Origin: JBGANR01 sp044222225
GTDB lineage: Bacteria > Actinomycetota > Actinomycetes > Mycobacteriales > Mycobacteriaceae
DNA: 64,000 nt
Assembly: GCA_044222225.1 (NCBI GenBank)
Contig: JBGANR010000009.1
Span: 96,137-160,136 of the forward strand
Reading direction: 5' to 3'
The position numbers and the translations under genes were made by a program. Shown here in pieces: positions 61,601 through 64,000 of this stretch; the first letter of the stretch is position 1, and the number at the start of each line of letters is the position of its first letter. The notes under the pieces were generated by a model that was not told where the DNA came from, ran no database searches, and was given only the letters and a program-made list of their open reading frames with translations.

Positions 61601-62484
61601 GCCGTCTCTCCTTCTTCTTTCGTCGAATATCTGTCTGTCGTCCGGCGGGTCCAGACCACCGCGGACTCCACGCGACGTCTTCCGTCGGCGATCGCCCGCA
61701 GCCGGCCGCGCAGCCCGTCGCCTTCGGGCGTCCGCGACGCCAGGGCGCACCAGACGTCGACGAGATTGAACCAGAGCGAGGTCTGCTGGGCGACGTGCGT
61801 CCGCACGTCCGGAAGCGACGCGGCCACCCGGTCGATATCGACCGCTCCGTTCACCACCAGGTGCAGGTCGGCATCCGGGTACTCACGTGCCAGATCCATC
61901 GCGAAGCCGCCGAGACCGCAGCGGCACGGCCACGGTTCGCCGACGTCCTCGGCCGACGGCGGGCCGTCCACTCGCAGCAGGACGCCGCGGACGGCCGGGG
62001 AGAGATAGAGGCCGACGACGTCGACCGTCGACAGGGTGAGCTCCGGCTCGGTGGCGAACCGGAACACGCCGTGATCGTGGATCGAGAGACCGTACTCCCG
62101 CCACGCCCTCGCCACCGTCGCGTCCCCGACGCCGAGACGAGCCGCGAGTACTCGGCTCGACCACGACCGGACGCCGGTCTCCGGCGCCGGCGGACGCAGC
62201 GTCTCGGCGATGATCCGATCGCGGTCGACGACGCGCGGCCGGCCCGGCCGATCCCGATCGATCAGACCGTCGATCCCGTTGCGCAGGTAGCGCATCCGCC
62301 ACTTCGTGACGGTCGGCCGGGACACCCCGGTGAGCGCCGCGATCTCCGTGTTCGCCAGCCCGTCCGCGGCCAGCAGCACGATCTTGGAACGCAATGCCAC
62401 CTTCGGCCGCACGACGAGCGACGTCGACATGTCCTCGAGCGTCCGGCGCTCCGGGGCGTCCAGCGTCAGACCCCGCGGGCGCAC
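61597..62484 (-). CDS. Domesticated IS630-type transposase, catalytically dead (putative regulator)
   Basis: A 295-residue protein. The N-terminal half is an intact IS630 DNA-binding region: LRSKIVLLAADGLANTEIAALTGVSRPTVTKWRMRYL, the GRPR linker, and a second HTH RVLAARLGVGDATVARAWREYGL. The C-terminal half keeps the IS630 order but not the catalysts: VDVVGLYLSPAVRGVLLRVDG retains D173 but not the usual VDEKSQ, the second Asp is N212 in LHLVVNGAVD, and the final Glu is D243 in LWFNLVDVW; much of the loop between is missing. GTG start after AAGGAGGA; the stop overlaps the alpha-glucosidase start. Likely a DNA-binding regulator coupled to that gene. Confidence 0.75.
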   Translation of the reverse strand: MRPRGLTLDAPERRTLEDMSTSLVVRPKVALRSKIVLLAADGLANTEIAALTGVSRPTVTKWRMRYLRNGIDGLIDRDRPGRPRVVDRDRIIAETLRPPAPETGVRSWSSRVLAARLGVGDATVARAWREYGLSIHDHGVFRFATEPELTLSTVDVVGLYLSPAVRGVLLRVDGPPSAEDVGEPWPCRCGLGGFAMDLAREYPDADLHLVVNGAVDIDRVAASLPDVRTHVAQQTSLWFNLVDVWCALASRTPEGDGLRGRLRAIADGRRRVESAVVWTRRTTDRYSTKEEGETA

Positions 62485-62526
62485 GCCGTCCTCCTTCGAC
62501 CGACGACGCGGGACCGGTCCGCGATC

Positions 62527-62539
62527 TGAAACTGTTTCA
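62527..62539. promoter_or_regulatory. LacI-type operator TGAAACTGTTTCA
   Basis: A perfect inverted repeat around a central base, 43 bp upstream of the IS630-derived gene. It matches the classic LacI/MalR half-site TGAAAC. The adjacent lacI products are the natural ligands. Confidence 0.7.
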
Positions 62540-62646
62540 CTCGACGACCTTGCCCGCTTCCTGCTGTGTCATGCACCTGACGTCAAAATGACCTGCACCG
62601 GCAACTTTGCCATGTGACGCAGGCGTGAAACAAGAATCTCTCTTGA

Positions 62647-62659
62647 TGAAACAGTTGCA
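62647..62659. promoter_or_regulatory. LacI-type operator TGAAACAGTTGCA
   Basis: A near copy of the site at 62527, with one altered position in the right half, 31 bp before the lacI start. Paired sites 120 bp apart could support looping and autoregulation. Confidence 0.6.
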
Positions 62660-62690
62660 TATCGCAGACAAGACGCGGGATGATGAATCC

Positions 62691-63651
62691 GTGCCGACTC
62701 AGGACGCCCGCCCCGCGAGCATCAGGGACGTGGCCCGCCGGGCCGCCGTCTCCCCCGCCACCGCCTCCCGCGCCCTGCGCGGAAGCCCGGCGGTCGCCGA
62801 ACCCACCCGAGAACGCGTCCTGCGCGCCGCGCGAGAGCTCGCCTACAGCCTGCCGCCCACTCCGGCCGACCGTTCCCGGCTGATCGGCGTGCTCAGCCTG
62901 CCCCCGGCGCAGTGGTTCTACGCGGAGGCGATCGCGGCGATCGAGTACCTCTTGGCGGACACCGATCATCAACTCGTGCTGAGCAACATGGGCGATCACG
63001 AGGGCCGCGAGCACTTCTTCGAGCGGGTGGCACCGACGAACCGTCTGGACGGCCTGATCGTCCTGACCGTCTCGTTCGACGATCTGGAACGGCGGGCACT
63101 CGACCGACTCGGCATCCCCATCGTCACGGTCGGCAGACGCCTGCCCGGCCATCCGGGCACGGGAATCGACGACGAAGCCGCCGCCCGACTCGCCACCCGC
63201 CACCTCATCGGCCTCGGACACCGCGACCTCGGAATGATCTCCTTCGACCCCGTCGACGCCCTCAGCGAGGCGGAGACCGCTGATCGCCGGCGGGGCTTCG
63301 AGTCCGCCATGTCCGACGCCGGGCTACACATCGTGCCCGAATGGATCATCAAAGCCGCCGACCGCCCTGTTCGCGATGAGCGACGAACTCGCCATCGGAG
63401 CACTACGCACCCTCCGCCGAGCAGGAATCGACGTCCCACACCGCGTCTCCGTCATCGGATTCGACGATCACGAAATGGCCGAATTCATGGACCTCACGAC
63501 CATCGGGCAACCAGTGCGGCAACAGGCGCAGGCGGCCACGCGGACGCTTCTCGAGTTGCTCGACGGCGCGCCCGCGCACACCGAATGGACCGAACTGCCG
63601 ACCAGACTCGTCATCCGCGGCACCACCGGCCCGGCCGAATCGCGTCAGTGA
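62691..63651 (+). pseudogene. LacI family regulator, frameshifted with internal deletion
   Basis: GTG start with HTH ASIRDVARRAAVSPATASRALRGSPAVAEP and an intact first two-thirds (LIGVLSLPPAQWFYAEAIAAIEYLL...LGHRDLGMISFDPVDALSEAETADRRRGFESAMSDAGLHIVPEWIIKAA). Near 63360 the frame changes: ALFAMSDELAIGALRTLRRAGIDVPHRVSVIGFDDHEMAEFMDL continues in another frame to 63651. Relative to the family about 20 residues before ALFAMSDE are missing. So the gene has a deletion plus frameshift and is probably non-functional, or makes a truncated DNA-binding protein. A functional-looking lacI starts at its stop codon. Confidence 0.8.
62693..62830 (+). repeat. 138-bp direct repeat, copy 1 (HTH coding region)
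   Basis: Identical to 63662-63799 over 138 bases, encoding the same HTH and hinge. Sequence beyond it diverges quickly between the two lacI genes. Confidence 0.85.
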
Positions 63652-64000
63652 TGATGCATCCGCCGACTCAGGACGCCCGCCCCGCGAGCATCAGGGACGT
63701 GGCCCGCCGGGCCGCCGTCTCCCCCGCCACCGCCTCCCGCGCCCTGCGCGGAAGCCCGGCGGTCGCCGAACCCACCCGAGAACGCGTCCTGCGCGCCGCA
63801 CGAGACCTCGCTTACAGCCTGCCGTCCGGCCGGCCCGATCGGCCCCGCTTGATCGGTGCACTCACCCTGTCGCCCGGACGGTGGTACTACGCGGAGGCGA
63901 TCACGGCCATCGAGCAGATCGTGGCGCGGACCGATCATCAACTCGCGTTGTACACCATGGACGACGCGATCGGACGGGCCCATTTCTTCGAGCGGGTGGC
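63651..64000 (+). CDS. LacI family regulator, second copy, partial
   Basis: The start is ATG (63651 or 63654), overlapping the stop of the broken lacI. The N-terminal MMHPPTQDARPASIRDVARRAAVSPATASRALRG is identical in its HTH to the first gene. The sensor domain differs (LIGALTLSPGRWYYAEAITAIEQIVARTDHQLALYTMDDAIGRAHFFERV). The gene runs off the right edge. It probably binds the TGAAAC-type operators at 62527 and 62647 and controls the alpha-glucosidase unit. Confidence 0.88.
   Translation, partial: MMHPPTQDARPASIRDVARRAAVSPATASRALRGSPAVAEPTRERVLRAARDLAYSLPSGRPDRPRLIGALTLSPGRWYYAEAITAIEQIVARTDHQLALYTMDDAIGRAHFFERV

Overview
The window is about two-thirds GC, with densely packed genes. It looks like chromosome from a mycolic-acid actinobacterium (order Mycobacteriales), most likely Gordonia or a close relative. 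The main evidence is gene order. The stretch from about 20.8 to 47.9 kb follows the Mycobacterium tuberculosis block Rv0457c-Rv0483: L,D-transpeptidase LprQ, murB, DUF2505, nitrilase-type amidohydrolase, DUF2993, deoC, DUF2516, hbhA, its XRE neighbour, DUF445, TetR, fadB2, icl1, ramB, Rv0464c-like, lpdC and a prolyl oligopeptidase. A second stretch at 51.3-58.8 kb follows Rv0949-Rv0952 (uvrD1, M23 peptidase, sucC, sucD). The genus is my inference; no 16S gene lies in the window.

Layout. 0-4.2 kb: a sulfur amino acid cluster shaped like Pseudomonas mdeB-mdeA-mdeR (2-oxoacid dehydrogenase E1-like protein running off the left edge, gamma-family PLP lyase, divergent Lrp regulator). 4.1-7.5 kb: two tandem TIGR04222-type membrane proteins with Gly/Cys-rich tails, and a DUF2252 protein. 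7.6-11.6 kb: two TIM-barrel sugar isomerase/epimerase genes facing two overlapping LacI regulators, with a LacI-type operator between them. 11.8-16.1 kb: histidine kinase and OmpR regulator, RidA, MFS and VOC proteins. 16.3-20.7 kb: tRNA-Thr(TGT), a ThrE-type exporter whose reading frame fails to stop, a 55-residue protein, and trehalose synthesis by otsA and otsB. 20.8-35 kb: cell-wall genes (ldt, murB), hydrolases, purU, deoC, hbhA and regulators. 35-47 kb: acetate and fatty-acid carbon use (fadB2, isocitrate lyase, RamB, lpd). An AbiEi/DUF559-like gene sits between aceA and ramB, framed by two related palindromic repeats. 48-58.8 kb: small secreted and membrane proteins, sucCD, a large membrane protein, M23 peptidase and UvrD1. 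59-64 kb: an accessory region with an AbiF-like HEPN gene behind a strongly folded leader RNA, a gene remnant, a GH13 alpha-glucosidase, a catalytically dead IS630 transposase translationally coupled to it, and two tandem lacI genes, the first one broken.

The most unusual structure is between genes. At least ten gene 3' ends carry long hairpins. They fall into three classes by a shared apex sequence (CGTATA; TGACAATA-like; GGCATCGGGCYTGG). In two classes the stems of different copies are not related to each other although the apex is. A separate pair of 77-bp palindromic repeats frames the AbiEi-like gene and shows paired (compensatory) base changes. A 19-bp word, GGTCGATTCCGCAAGCTCC, is dispersed across unrelated coding frames. 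Many genes have a TAnnnT box 6-8 bases before the start codon, so leaderless mRNAs are probably common here.
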